Assembly: GCF_006491645.1 (NCBI RefSeq)
Contig: NZ_VDCZ01000004.1
Coordinates: forward strand, 1 to 64,000
Reading direction: 5' to 3'
Length of the DNA stretch: 64,000 nt
Origin: Flavobacterium profundi
GTDB lineage: Bacteria; Bacteroidota; Bacteroidia; Flavobacteriales; Flavobacteriaceae
Position numbers and translations under genes: made by a program. Positions within the stretch are counted from its first letter, which is position 1; the number at the start of each line of letters is the position of its first letter. The notes under the pieces were generated by a model. The model did no database searches, was not told the DNA's origin, and saw only the letters and a list, made by a program, of their open reading frames with translations. Of the stretch, positions 51,903-61,054 are shown in pieces.

Positions 51903-52241
51903 TTATTTTAAAGTTTGACCGCCTTTTTCTCCCGTACGAATTCTGTACACTTCGTCTATATGGGAAACAAATATTTTACCATCGCCTACTTCACCTGTTG
52001 CGGCAGCATCAAGAATAGCTTTAATGGTTGCTTCCTCAAAATCATCATTAACAACGATGGAAAGGTATCTTCTTTGAATATCACTAGTACTATAAGAAAT
52101 GCCTCTATAAACATGTCCTTGTTTTTCGTTGCCAATGCCTGTTACGTCCCAATAAGAGAAAAAGTTGACACCAATTTCATGAAGGGCTTTTTTTACAGCA
52201 GAAAATTTTGATTTTCTGATTATTGCTTCAATTTTTTTCAT
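51903..52241 (-). CDS. glnK: Nitrogen regulatory PII protein
   Basis: 112 residues. PII fold with the C-terminal signature TGEVGDGKIFVSHIDEVYRIRTGE. The T-loop (about 36-56: GIGNEKQGHVYRGISY) is one residue shorter than the E. coli form but keeps Tyr50, at the place of the uridylylated Tyr51. B-loop and C-loop look normal. Being next to amtB supports a GlnK role, binding and blocking AmtB. Whether it is uridylylated in this organism is not clear, as many Bacteroidota lack obvious GlnD. Confidence 0.93.
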   Translation of the reverse strand: MKKIEAIIRKSKFSAVKKALHEIGVNFFSYWDVTGIGNEKQGHVYRGISYSTSDIQRRYLSIVVNDDFEEATIKAILDAAATGEVGDGKIFVSHIDEVYRIRTGEKGGQTLK

Positions 52242-52259
52242 TAGAAATGTAGTATTTAG

Positions 52260-53267
52260 TTAAAATTTATAAATAGCAGCGATTAAAAAGGAACCTAAAG
52301 ATTTAGTTGGTTCTAGTTCATTGGTAATAAAAATTTCTTTCGAACCATTGTCCAATCGAAATTCCGGCTTAATGGTTAAGTCATCAACGGTATAGCTTCC
52401 AGTAAGGGTTATGGCTATTACGTTAGGGTCATCATCTATGAGGTCGCTTTGTCGTGTGAAATATTCGCCTCTTAGGCCTAAAATAAAAGATTTGTTAAGT
52501 GTGTATTGAGGGTATAAAGCGGCTCCATAAAAACCTTCACCATCATTGTCTGCATAAGCGCCATTTATACCTAGAAAAAATGATTCTGACGGGTTGAATC
52601 CTCCAGTAAAATCAATTTCTAACCCTAAGCCAGCATCGTCATATAAAATATTTAAAAACTGACTATTGTAACCAAATTGCGCTCCTACGGCATAACTGCC
52701 ATCTGGATTAAAAAGATTAATATCAGTTTGGTTGAAAACCCCTAAGAGTAAACTTGTTTTTTCAGATAAAGTGAAATCTGCTTTTAAACCTGTGTGATTA
52801 AAAGGGCCATTGGTAAAGAGATAAGAAGTGCTATAATTGAAGTTGCCAACAGGTGAAATTAGTTCGTAACCTAAATAGGTGTTGAATTTTCCCGCGGTTA
52901 GTTTTACTTTGTCTGATAGGTTGTAGAAAACATAAAGTTGATTTACAAAAGTAGAGTCGATAAAGCTGGCTTGAATAGCTCTTGGTCCAAAAGCTAAGTC
53001 GGCTACAGCGCCTACTTTGTTTTTTTCGTATTTGGCAATGATATTTGCCATTCCTAATGCGAATCCGGATTTGTCAGCAAATGAGGTGCTTGGTGCAATT
53101 TGGTTATCATCATTTGGTGCGGTTAAATTAGCCCTGTAATACGTATCTACACTTCCATAAAAGGTAAATTTTTTTTCTTCTGTTGCAGTTTCTTCTGCTG
53201 TTGTTTGTTCTTGTGCGTAGAAACAAATGGAAAATAATAATAATGTAATTGTAAAGTGTTTTTTCAT
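52260..53267 (-). CDS. Outer-membrane porin-like beta-barrel
   Basis: 335 residues. Signal peptide about 1-18 (LLFSICFYAQ), an acidic Glu/Thr linker (EQTTAEETATEEKK), then about 16 amphipathic strands ending in AAIYKF (terminal Phe). Family is that of 'porin' or 'outer membrane beta-barrel' proteins often found before glnK-amtB in Bacteroidota (FTFYGSVDTYYRANL start). It probably admits ammonium or nitrogen-rich solutes. First gene of the minus-strand operon; its promoter -7 box is TACATTTG on the minus strand (53295-53302). Confidence 0.83.
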   Translation of the reverse strand: MKKHFTITLLLFSICFYAQEQTTAEETATEEKKFTFYGSVDTYYRANLTAPNDDNQIAPSTSFADKSGFALGMANIIAKYEKNKVGAVADLAFGPRAIQASFIDSTFVNQLYVFYNLSDKVKLTAGKFNTYLGYELISPVGNFNYSTSYLFTNGPFNHTGLKADFTLSEKTSLLLGVFNQTDINLFNPDGSYAVGAQFGYNSQFLNILYDDAGLGLEIDFTGGFNPSESFFLGINGAYADNDGEGFYGAALYPQYTLNKSFILGLRGEYFTRQSDLIDDDPNVIAITLTGSYTVDDLTIKPEFRLDNGSKEIFITNELEPTKSLGSFLIAAIYKF

Positions 53268-53294
53268 AAATGTTGTTTTTTATAGTTGTTGAAA

Positions 53295-53302
53295 CAAATG
53301 TA
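53295..53302 (-). promoter_or_regulatory. Promoter -7 box of the porin-glnK-amtB operon
   Basis: Minus-strand TACATTTG, a perfect TAnnTTTG, 27 nt before the porin start. Confidence 0.55.
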
Positions 53303-53370
53303 TTTAAAAACAAATTACACCCATAAAAAAATAGGACTAAGTTATTGATTTTTATTATATTTTCATTTTA

Positions 53371-53391
53371 TACCCTAAAAAAATTAGGGTA
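53371..53391. promoter_or_regulatory. Inverted repeat TACCCTAA-N5-TTAGGGTA
   Basis: Perfect 8-bp arms with a 5-nt A spacer, about 70 bp upstream of the porin -7 box and about 300 bp upstream of gltB. Position suits an activator site for the porin-glnK-amtB operon. Confidence 0.5.
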
Positions 53392-53647
53392 TCTTTTTAT
53401 TTTTTAATTTTTTTAAAAAAATAATAATTAAAAAAATGAATTTTATTTACTATTTATTAAAAATCGTTACATATAATTCATGTTTTTAATTCAATTAATA
53501 ATTAAAGTTTAATAAAATTCAGTATTTGTTAAATTTTAATCATTGTTAATTTCTTAAAAAAAAGCCTTTAAATTATGAAAATAATTTTTTTAAGAGTTAA
53601 TATTTTCAAAATCGTAATAATCATTGTAAGATTTTAGTATTAAAATT

Positions 53648-53663
53648 CTAAATTATAATTTAG
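53648..53663. promoter_or_regulatory. 16-bp palindrome before gltB
   Basis: CTAAATTATAATTTAG, self-complementary, 30 nt before the gltB ATG. Its right half TAATTTAG is a 7/8 match to TAnnTTTG, so it overlaps the probable -7 box of gltB. Confidence 0.5.
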
Positions 53664-53693
53664 TGGTAGAGGGGTAAAAAAAATCGAAAAAAA

Positions 53694-56600
53694 ATGACAA
53701 CAATGCTAAAAAAACAAGGACTTTATTTGCCAGAGTTTGAACACGATAATTGTGGTGCTGGTTTTATTTGTAGTTTAAAAGGAAACAAATCAAATGATAT
53801 TATTCATAAAGCATTAGAAATACTTGAAAAGCTTGAGCATAGAGGAGCTGTAAGTGCTGATGGGAAAACAGGAGATGGTGCTGGAATTTTAATAGATATT
53901 CCTCATGATTTTTTTGTGAAAAAATGTGATTTTGTGTTGCCAAAAGAAGGTGAATATGCAGTAAGTAATGTTTTTCTTCCTAAAAAAGAAAACCAACGCA
54001 ACTATTGTATTGAAAAGTTGGAATATTATATAGAAAAACAAGGATTGCTTGTTTTAGGTTGGAGGGAAGTTCCAGTTGATACCACAGTTATTGGAAGAAT
54101 TGCTGCTGAAACGGAACCATATATAAAGCAAATTTTCGTTGGTAAATCAGAAAAAAAACAAGATGATTTTACTTTTAATTTAAAATTATTTACAGCTAGA
54201 AAACAAGCCGAACATGATATTAATACATCAAAATTATCGGAGAGCAAACGTTTTTATTTGCCTAGCTTATCGACTAAGACTATTATTTTTAAAGGACTTT
54301 TGATTCCTGAAGACATTAAATTATACTATAAAGATTTACAAGATCCTTCACTGGTTACTCGGTTGGCTTTAGTACATCAGCGCTTCTCTACCAATACTTT
54401 TCCAACTTGGGATTTAGCGCAACCTTTTCGATATATGTGTCATAACGGTGAAATTAACACATTAAGAGGAAATGTCTCTCGAACATTATCCCGACAAGAA
54501 TTAATGGAAAGCGAATGGTTTGGAGACGATATTAAAAAATTGTTTCCTATTATATTACCTGGAAAATCAGATTCTGCTCAAATGGATATGATGGTAGAAC
54601 TGTTGTTAATGACGGGGCGTTCTTTGCCAGAAGTAATGATGATGCTTGTTCCCGAAGCTTGGGAGAAAAACCCAAATATGTCTGAAGCTAAAAAGGCTTT
54701 TTATGAATATAATTCTTGTATCATGGAACCTTGGGATGGTCCAGCTTCTATTCCATTTACAGATGGAAATTATATTGGTGCTGTTTTAGATAGAAACGGA
54801 TTGCGTCCTTCACGCTATACGGTTACTAAAGATGGTTATGTAATTATGTCTTCAGAAACAGGTGTTATAGATATTGATCCTAAAAATATTGAACGTCATG
54901 GCCGATTAGAACCAGGAAAAATGTTTTTAGTTAATATGAATCAAGGGAGAATTGTAAATGATGAAGAAATTAAAGAGAAAATTGTTTCTAAACATCCCTA
55001 TAAAAAATGGTTGGATAAAAATTTAGTTCATTTAAAAGATATTCCAGCAAAAAAAGGACCCATTAAACATAAAGAAGATGCACTTCAAAAACGACAAATT
55101 CTTTTTGGATACACAGAAGAAGATTTGAAGACAATTATTTTGCCAATGGCGCAAACGGGTAAAGAACCAATTGGTTCCATGGGAAATGATGCTCCAATAG
55201 CAATTTTGTCTCAAAAACCACAATTAATTTACAACTATTTTAAGCAATTGTTTGCTCAAGTAACCAATCCGCCATTAGATGGTATTCGTGAAAAATTAAT
55301 AACCGATATAAGCTTAACTTTAGGAAGTGACACAAATATCTTTAAAATTAATGAAGATCAATGTAGAAAACTAAAAATTCAAAATCCTGTAATTTCAAAA
55401 CATGATTTAGATAAGATTAAAAATTATACACACAACCCTGACTTTGTTGTAACAACTATTTCTATTTTGTATGAAGTTGGCAAAGGTTTAAATGAATTAG
55501 AAAGAGCTCTTGTTAATTTAGTAGATACCGCTTCCAAAGCCATTGATGAAGGAGGAAATATTATCATTTTATCCGACAGAGGTGTGAATCATAAAATGGC
55601 ACCTATTCCTGCTTTATTAGCTTGTTCTTACGTAAATCATGAGTTGTATAAAATAGGGAAAAGAGCTAAAGTAAGTATTATTATCGAATCGGCTGAACCT
55701 CGAGAAGTACATCATTTTGCGTTACTTTTCGGCTATGGTGCAAGTGCTATAAATCCGTATATCGTAAATGAAATAGTCTATAATCAAGTTGAAAATAAAG
55801 AACTTGAAAATATTGATTATTTACATGCCATTCAGAATTATAACAAGGCGATAGGTATGGGTATTTTAAAAGTAATGAATAAAATTGGTATCTCAACTTT
55901 AAATTCTTACAGAGGTGCGCAACTTTTTGAATGTATTGGTTTAAATACTAAAATAGTAGAAGAATATTTTCCAAATACTATCACTAGAATTCAAGGAATT
56001 GGTTTAAAAGAAATTGAAAGTGAAATTTCTAAAAGACATCATAAAGCCTATCAAAAAAATGGAATTGAAGGAGAGCTGGATTTAGAATTTGGTGGTGACT
56101 ATAAATGGAGGAGAAATGGAGAAAAGCACGCTTTTAATCCATTATCGGTTGCCAAATTACAAGAGTCGGTTCGAAGTAATAAACATAGTACCTTTAAAGA
56201 ATATTCTGAAATCATAAACGAACAATCGAAACGATTGATGACCATTCGAGGTTTGTTTGAATTTACGAATTATGATCCTATTCCTGTTGAAGAAGTAGAA
56301 CCATGGACTGAAATTGTAAAACGTTTTAAAACCGGGGCGATGTCTTATGGCTCTATCAGTAAAGAAGCACATGAAAATTTAGCTATTGCTATGAATCGAA
56401 TTGGAGGAAAAAGTAATTCTGGTGAAGGAGGTGAAGATGAAGAACGATTTTATAGAGATGCTGATGGAGACTGGAAAAATTCTGCAATAAAACAAGTAGC
56501 GTCGGGTCGCTTTGGTGTTACTTCAAATTATCTTACCAATGCTTCTGAAATCCAAATCAAAATGGCTCAAGGTGCTAAGCCTGGAGAAGGTGGGCAACTA

Positions 56601-58208
56601 CCAGGTCCTAAAGTAAATCCTGATATTGCAAAAACAAGGAATTCTACTCCTTATGTAGGTTTAATTTCTCCACCACCACACCACGATATTTATTCTATTG
56701 AAGATTTATCGCAACTTATCTACGATTTGAAATCGGCTAATAGAGAAGCACGAATTAATGTTAAGTTAGTTTCTGAAGTAGGAATTGGAACGGTTGCGGC
56801 AGGTGTTGCCAAAGCAAAAGGCGATGTTATTCTAATTTCTGGTCATGATGGAGGAACTGGTGCTTCCCCTTTAACTTCTCTTAAACATGCAGGATTACCT
56901 TGGGAGTTAGGTTTGGCTGAGGCCCAACAAACATTGGTTATGAACAATCTTAGAAATAGGGTGGTTTTGGAATGTGATGGACAATTGAAAACTGGAAGAG
57001 ATGTTGCAATAGCTTGTTTATTAGGAGCAGAAGAATTTGGTTTTGCAACGGCTCCATTAGTGGCTTCCGGGTGTGTAATGATGAGAGTGTGTCATTTAAA
57101 TACTTGTCCTGTTGGTATTGCTACTCAAAATCCTGAATTAAGAAAGAAATTTCAAGGAAAACCCGAACATGTGGTTAATTTTATGTATTTCGTGGCGCAG
57201 GAATTAAGAGAAATTATGGCTCAATTGGGTTTTCGAACAGTGAATGAAATGGTGGGTCAAGTGCAAAAATTAAATCGCAATAAAACCATTCAACATTACA
57301 AAGCCATGGGATTGGATTTGTCTCCTATCTTACATAAAGTAGAAGTACCAGAAGGGACTAAATTATACCATACAGAATCTCAAGACCATCACTTGGAAAA
57401 ATCCCTCGATTTTAAGATTATTCGACAAGCGCATCCTGCTTTATTTAGAAAAGAGAAAACCGTATTAGAATCTAAAATAACAAATAGAGACAGAGCTTTT
57501 GGTGCGGTTTTAAGTAATGAAATTTCAAAAATTTATGGTTCCCAAGGGTTGCCAGAAAACACCTTGAAAATTAATTTTACGGGTTCAGCAGGTCAAAGTT
57601 TTGGAGCATTTGCAACCAGAGGATTAACTTTAGTGATTAATGGAAACTCGAATGATTATTTGGGTAAAGGTCTTTCAGGAGCAAAATTAGTGGTTAAAGT
57701 ACCCGAAGAAGCTACTATTATTCCTGAAGAAAACATTATTATTGGGAATGTAGCTTTATATGGAGCAACTTCTGGAGAAGTATATATTAACGGAAAAGCA
57801 GGAGAACGTTTTTGTGTTAGAAATTCAGGGGCTACAGCTGTTGTAGAAGGAATTGGGGATCATGGATGTGAATATATGACAGGCGGAAGAGCCGTAATTT
57901 TAGGTGAAGTAGGACGCAATTTTGGTGCAGGAATGAGCGGTGGTATTGCTTATATTTATGATGCTAAGCAAACTTTTGAAAAACAGTGTAATACGGAAGG
58001 ATTAAATTTAGATCCAGTAGTTTTAGAAGAAGATTGCATCGAACTAAAGCAACTTATCGAAAATCATTATAATGCGACCATGAGTCCTTTGGCACAACGC
58101 ATTTTAGAAAATTGGGAAACAGAATTAAGTAAATTTATTAAAGTTTTCCCAGAAGAGTACAAACAAGCATTAATCAAAATACAACAAGAAAACCTCGTAA
58201 AACAATAA
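53694..58208 (+). CDS. gltB: Glutamate synthase large subunit
   Basis: 1504 residues, typical for GltB. Class II amidotransferase domain starts at Cys20 (EHDNCGAGF), which becomes the N-terminus after removal of a propeptide; the in-frame ATG at 53703 is an equally good start. The central and FMN/2-oxoglutarate domains follow, with the 3Fe-4S motif C-x5-C-x4-C (GCVMMRVCHLNTCPVG) near residue 1135-1150, and the C-terminal beta-helix domain (GLSGAKLVVKVPEE, GATSGEVYINGKAGE). With GltD makes two glutamates from glutamine and 2-oxoglutarate. Divergent from glnK-amtB. Confidence 0.97.
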   Translation: MTTMLKKQGLYLPEFEHDNCGAGFICSLKGNKSNDIIHKALEILEKLEHRGAVSADGKTGDGAGILIDIPHDFFVKKCDFVLPKEGEYAVSNVFLPKKENQRNYCIEKLEYYIEKQGLLVLGWREVPVDTTVIGRIAAETEPYIKQIFVGKSEKKQDDFTFNLKLFTARKQAEHDINTSKLSESKRFYLPSLSTKTIIFKGLLIPEDIKLYYKDLQDPSLVTRLALVHQRFSTNTFPTWDLAQPFRYMCHNGEINTLRGNVSRTLSRQELMESEWFGDDIKKLFPIILPGKSDSAQMDMMVELLLMTGRSLPEVMMMLVPEAWEKNPNMSEAKKAFYEYNSCIMEPWDGPASIPFTDGNYIGAVLDRNGLRPSRYTVTKDGYVIMSSETGVIDIDPKNIERHGRLEPGKMFLVNMNQGRIVNDEEIKEKIVSKHPYKKWLDKNLVHLKDIPAKKGPIKHKEDALQKRQILFGYTEEDLKTIILPMAQTGKEPIGSMGNDAPIAILSQKPQLIYNYFKQLFAQVTNPPLDGIREKLITDISLTLGSDTNIFKINEDQCRKLKIQNPVISKHDLDKIKNYTHNPDFVVTTISILYEVGKGLNELERALVNLVDTASKAIDEGGNIIILSDRGVNHKMAPIPALLACSYVNHELYKIGKRAKVSIIIESAEPREVHHFALLFGYGASAINPYIVNEIVYNQVENKELENIDYLHAIQNYNKAIGMGILKVMNKIGISTLNSYRGAQLFECIGLNTKIVEEYFPNTITRIQGIGLKEIESEISKRHHKAYQKNGIEGELDLEFGGDYKWRRNGEKHAFNPLSVAKLQESVRSNKHSTFKEYSEIINEQSKRLMTIRGLFEFTNYDPIPVEEVEPWTEIVKRFKTGAMSYGSISKEAHENLAIAMNRIGGKSNSGEGGEDEERFYRDADGDWKNSAIKQVASGRFGVTSNYLTNASEIQIKMAQGAKPGEGGQLPGPKVNPDIAKTRNSTPYVGLISPPPHHDIYSIEDLSQLIYDLKSANREARINVKLVSEVGIGTVAAGVAKAKGDVILISGHDGGTGASPLTSLKHAGLPWELGLAEAQQTLVMNNLRNRVVLECDGQLKTGRDVAIACLLGAEEFGFATAPLVASGCVMMRVCHLNTCPVGIATQNPELRKKFQGKPEHVVNFMYFVAQELREIMAQLGFRTVNEMVGQVQKLNRNKTIQHYKAMGLDLSPILHKVEVPEGTKLYHTESQDHHLEKSLDFKIIRQAHPALFRKEKTVLESKITNRDRAFGAVLSNEISKIYGSQGLPENTLKINFTGSAGQSFGAFATRGLTLVINGNSNDYLGKGLSGAKLVVKVPEEATIIPEENIIIGNVALYGATSGEVYINGKAGERFCVRNSGATAVVEGIGDHGCEYMTGGRAVILGEVGRNFGAGMSGGIAYIYDAKQTFEKQCNTEGLNLDPVVLEEDCIELKQLIENHYNATMSPLAQRILENWETELSKFIKVFPEEYKQALIKIQQENLVKQ

Positions 58209-58212
58209 TGAT

Positions 58213-59679
58213 ATGGGAAAAGCAACCGGATTTTTAGAATATGAACGAGTAAATGAAAACTATTTAAAAGTTGAAGAAAGACTTAAAAATTACAAAGAAT
58301 TTACAATTCCATTAGAGGAAAATAAATTAAAGACTCAAGGCGCGAGATGCATGGATTGTGGTATTCCGTTTTGTCATAGTGGGTGTCCTTTAGGAAATCG
58401 TATACCCGATTTTAATGACAAGGTGTATAAAGGAAGGTGGAAAGAAGCAGCTCAAATTTTACATTCAACAAATAACTTTCCCGAATTTACAGGTCGTTTA
58501 TGTCCAGCTCCTTGTGAAGAGGCTTGTGTTTTAGGAATTAATGAAGACCCTGTAACAATCGAAAATATTGAAAAAAACATTATAGAAACCGCTTTTAAAG
58601 AAGGTTGGATTGTACCCAAACCACCTCAAAATAGGACAGGCAAAAAAGTAGCCATTATTGGTTCTGGCCCATCAGGTCTAGCGGCTGCCCAACAATTGAA
58701 TAGAGCAGGACATTGGGTAACTGTTTTTGAAAGAGATGCTAAAATAGGAGGTTTATTACGTTATGGTATTCCTGATTTTAAATTGGAAAAACACATTATC
58801 GATAGACGTTTGCAAATTTTGGAAGCAGAAGGAATTACTTTTCAAACAGTAGCACATGTTGGCCAAAATATAAGTGTAGAAACAATTAAAGCTAGTTTTG
58901 ATGCAGTTTTATTATGCGGTGGTGCAACGGAAAGAAGAAGTATGCCTGTCAAAGGAATTCATTTAAAAGGCATTCATCAAGCCATGGATTTTTTAAAATT
59001 AAACAATCAATATGTAGATGGTTTGGTTCCTTTTGACGAAATTATCTCAGCAAAAGATAAGAAAGTAATTGTAATTGGAGGTGGAGATACGGGTTCAGAT
59101 TGCATTGGAACGAGTAATCGTCATGGAGCAGTATCGGTTGCTAATTTTGAAATTTTAAGTAAGCCTTCTGAAGGGCGCCCTGCACATCAACCTTGGCCTT
59201 ATTGGCCTATGAAATTAAAAACCACTTCATCTCATCAAGAAGGAGTAGAGCGTTTTTTTAGTATTTCAACCAAAGAATTCATAGGAGATAAAAATGGAAA
59301 CGTAGTCGGATTAAAAACCGTTGAGGTCGAATGGGTTTTTAAAGATGGAGAACGACCTCAATTAATTGAAATTCCAAATACAGAAAAAGATTGGGATTGT
59401 GATTTAGTCTTGTTGGCTTTAGGATTTGTAGGTGCTGAAAAAACGTTAGCTGAACAGTTTGGTGTTGAAATGGATTTTAGAACTAATATTAAAGCTTCTA
59501 CGAAAGATTATGCTACCAATGTAAAAGGAATTTTCTCAGCAGGCGATATGAGAAGAGGTCAATCGTTAATTGTTTGGGCCATTTCAGAAGGAAGACAAGC
59601 TGCCTATCATATAGATAAATATCTAATGGGGACTTCTCTTTTGCCTTTAAAAGATGAAAACGATTTGCCAAGAATTTAA
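58213..59679 (+). CDS. gltD: Glutamate synthase small subunit
   Basis: 488 residues. N-terminal cysteine clusters for two 4Fe-4S centres (CMDCGIPFCHSGCPLGN, then LCPAPCEEACVLG), FAD-binding GSGPSGLAAAQQL near 150 and NADPH-binding GGGDTGSDC near 290. Supplies electrons from NADPH to GltB. Starts 4 nt after gltB, so clearly co-transcribed. Confidence 0.96.
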   Translation: MGKATGFLEYERVNENYLKVEERLKNYKEFTIPLEENKLKTQGARCMDCGIPFCHSGCPLGNRIPDFNDKVYKGRWKEAAQILHSTNNFPEFTGRLCPAPCEEACVLGINEDPVTIENIEKNIIETAFKEGWIVPKPPQNRTGKKVAIIGSGPSGLAAAQQLNRAGHWVTVFERDAKIGGLLRYGIPDFKLEKHIIDRRLQILEAEGITFQTVAHVGQNISVETIKASFDAVLLCGGATERRSMPVKGIHLKGIHQAMDFLKLNNQYVDGLVPFDEIISAKDKKVIVIGGGDTGSDCIGTSNRHGAVSVANFEILSKPSEGRPAHQPWPYWPMKLKTTSSHQEGVERFFSISTKEFIGDKNGNVVGLKTVEVEWVFKDGERPQLIEIPNTEKDWDCDLVLLALGFVGAEKTLAEQFGVEMDFRTNIKASTKDYATNVKGIFSAGDMRRGQSLIVWAISEGRQAAYHIDKYLMGTSLLPLKDENDLPRI

Positions 59680-59723
59680 AGGTTGAACATTTTTTAGTAC
59701 TTTTATTCCTTTAAATTGAAAGA

Positions 59724-60095
59724 ATGAATATTCAGCAGTTATACGAATATTGCCTTTCTAAAAAAGGAGTTACAGAACATTTTCCCTTCGACGAAGATAC
59801 ATTGGTATTTAAAGTGGGTGGGAAAATGTTTTGTTTAACCTCATTACAAAATTGGGAAAAAGGCAATCCCTCATTAAATCTGAAATGTGATCCTCAAAAA
59901 GCAATTGAGTTAAGAGCTACATATGAAGCCATCCAACCAGGGTATCATATGAGTAAAAAACATTGGAATACCGTGTTTTTTCATAATGACGTGGCTACAA
60001 AAATGATGGTCGAATTGATCAATCATTCCTATGATTTGGTTTTCGAAAGTCTTCCAAAAAAAATCAAACAAGAAATAGAAAAATTAGAAAATTAG
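59724..60095 (+). CDS. MmcQ/YjbR family DNA-binding-like protein
   Basis: 123 residues. Starts with the family pattern YEYCLSKKGVTEHFPFDEDTLVFKVGGKMF and has NLKCDPQKAIELR and GYHMSKKHWNTV. CyaY-like fold; described as DNA-binding by structure, but the cellular role is not known. Lies 44 nt after gltD. Confidence 0.87.
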   Translation: MNIQQLYEYCLSKKGVTEHFPFDEDTLVFKVGGKMFCLTSLQNWEKGNPSLNLKCDPQKAIELRATYEAIQPGYHMSKKHWNTVFFHNDVATKMMVELINHSYDLVFESLPKKIKQEIEKLEN

Positions 60096-60131
60096 CCTTT
60101 ATCTTTGTTTATCTACTAAAGTTTTCCAATT

Positions 60132-60881
60132 ATGTTAGACCACTTAAAAAAAATTTTAAACGAAGATCAAGATCCAAAAGCGATAGAGAAAATCACTTCA
60201 AAATTAGAAAATTTAATCATGACTAATGAAGAAGTAGGGTATATTGCAGTTCAAAAAAAACCAGCAATTACTATTTTTCCAGATAGTATTGTGGTTACCA
60301 ATAAAAGAATCATTCTTTGTAAACCTAAAAATTTAGGCTTGTCGATGGAATTTGTAGATTATGATTGGGCTGATATTGAAGCAGCGTTTGTAAAAGAAGG
60401 AATCTTGGGTTCTGATTTTACTTTGAGTACCAAAACGCAACTCACACAAACCATTGATTATTTACCCAAAAATCAAGCGAGAAAACTCTATACCTATTCC
60501 AAAGAACAATTGGATATTTTTAAAAATAAAGAAAAGAATACTTTTGTAAATAACATCCGAATATTCGAAGATAATTCAGAACTTTTAAATAAAGTAGAAG
60601 ACGTAGAAGTGAATGGTTTGGAAGAAGATAGTATTCCAAATCAAATTGAAGAAGCTGTAGTGGAAGAAGTAATCGATTTTGCTGATATATTACCAGTTCC
60701 TCATGAGGAAAGCAATTTTACAATTACAAATGAATTAGAAAAAAAAGAAAAAAAAGTAAGTGAATTATCACAAGAAGAGCTTTTTGAAAAACTCCAAAAT
60801 TATAAAAGACTACTCGATAATGGCTTAATTTTGCAAGGAGAATATGATAAGTTGAAATCAGAAATTCTAAAATACATGTAA
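60132..60881 (+). CDS. PH domain protein with C-terminal SHOCT motif
   Basis: 249 residues. Residues about 20-120 form a bacterial PH-like domain (DSIVVTNKRIILCKPKNLG, DYDWADIEAAFVKEG). A low-complexity acidic linker follows (about 150-210). The end is a SHOCT motif (about 215-249: ELFEKLQNYKRLLDNGLILQ, then the E-Y-D-K-L-K final), a short helical pair found at the ends of many such proteins. The role is unknown. Ends at a terminator (60897-60923). Confidence 0.78.
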   Translation: MLDHLKKILNEDQDPKAIEKITSKLENLIMTNEEVGYIAVQKKPAITIFPDSIVVTNKRIILCKPKNLGLSMEFVDYDWADIEAAFVKEGILGSDFTLSTKTQLTQTIDYLPKNQARKLYTYSKEQLDIFKNKEKNTFVNNIRIFEDNSELLNKVEDVEVNGLEEDSIPNQIEEAVVEEVIDFADILPVPHEESNFTITNELEKKEKKVSELSQEELFEKLQNYKRLLDNGLILQGEYDKLKSEILKYM

Positions 60882-60896
60882 TACAATATAAAAACT

Positions 60897-60923
60897 AAAG
60901 CTTATTTTTAATAAGCTTTTTTT
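60897..60923 (+). terminator. Terminator after the PH/SHOCT gene
   Basis: AAAGCTTAT / ATAAGCTTT 9-bp stem, 5-nt loop and seven Ts. Confidence 0.8.
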
Positions 60924-60926
60924 ATG

Positions 60927-60963
60927 CCATTCGTCTACACTTTTTTTCCATTCGTCTATACTT
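60927..60963 (+). promoter_or_regulatory. Tandem 16-bp direct repeat before the H-NOX operon
   Basis: CCATTCGTCTACACTT at 60927-60942 and CCATTCGTCTATACTT at 60948-60963: one mismatch, 21 bp from start to start (two helical turns). This is the layout of LytTR-type regulator sites. It lies about 46 nt before the -7 box TAATTTTG (61009-61016). Confidence 0.65.
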
Positions 60964-61008
60964 CTTTCTTTCTAATCGAAAACAAAATAAGGGAATTGAT
61001 TTTGCTTT

Positions 61009-61016
61009 TAATTTTG
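61009..61016 (+). promoter_or_regulatory. Promoter -7 box of the H-NOX operon
   Basis: TAATTTTG, a perfect TAnnTTTG, 38 nt before the ATG at 61055. No -33 TTG at the usual distance is seen, which fits a promoter that needs an activator. Confidence 0.5.
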
Positions 61017-61054
61017 TTGTTGAATAAGTGTCTGCTATAAACAAAATAAAAAAC

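Larger units (their letters stand above)
53268..53693. other. 426-bp AT-rich intergenic region between the porin/glnK/amtB and gltBD operons
   Basis: No ORF and no RNA gene seen. It holds the porin -7 box (53295-53302, minus), a spaced inverted repeat TACCCTAA-N5-TTAGGGTA (53371-53391), a long stretch of over 80% AT (about 53390-53640), and a 16-bp palindrome just before gltB (53648-53663). Confidence 0.7.
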
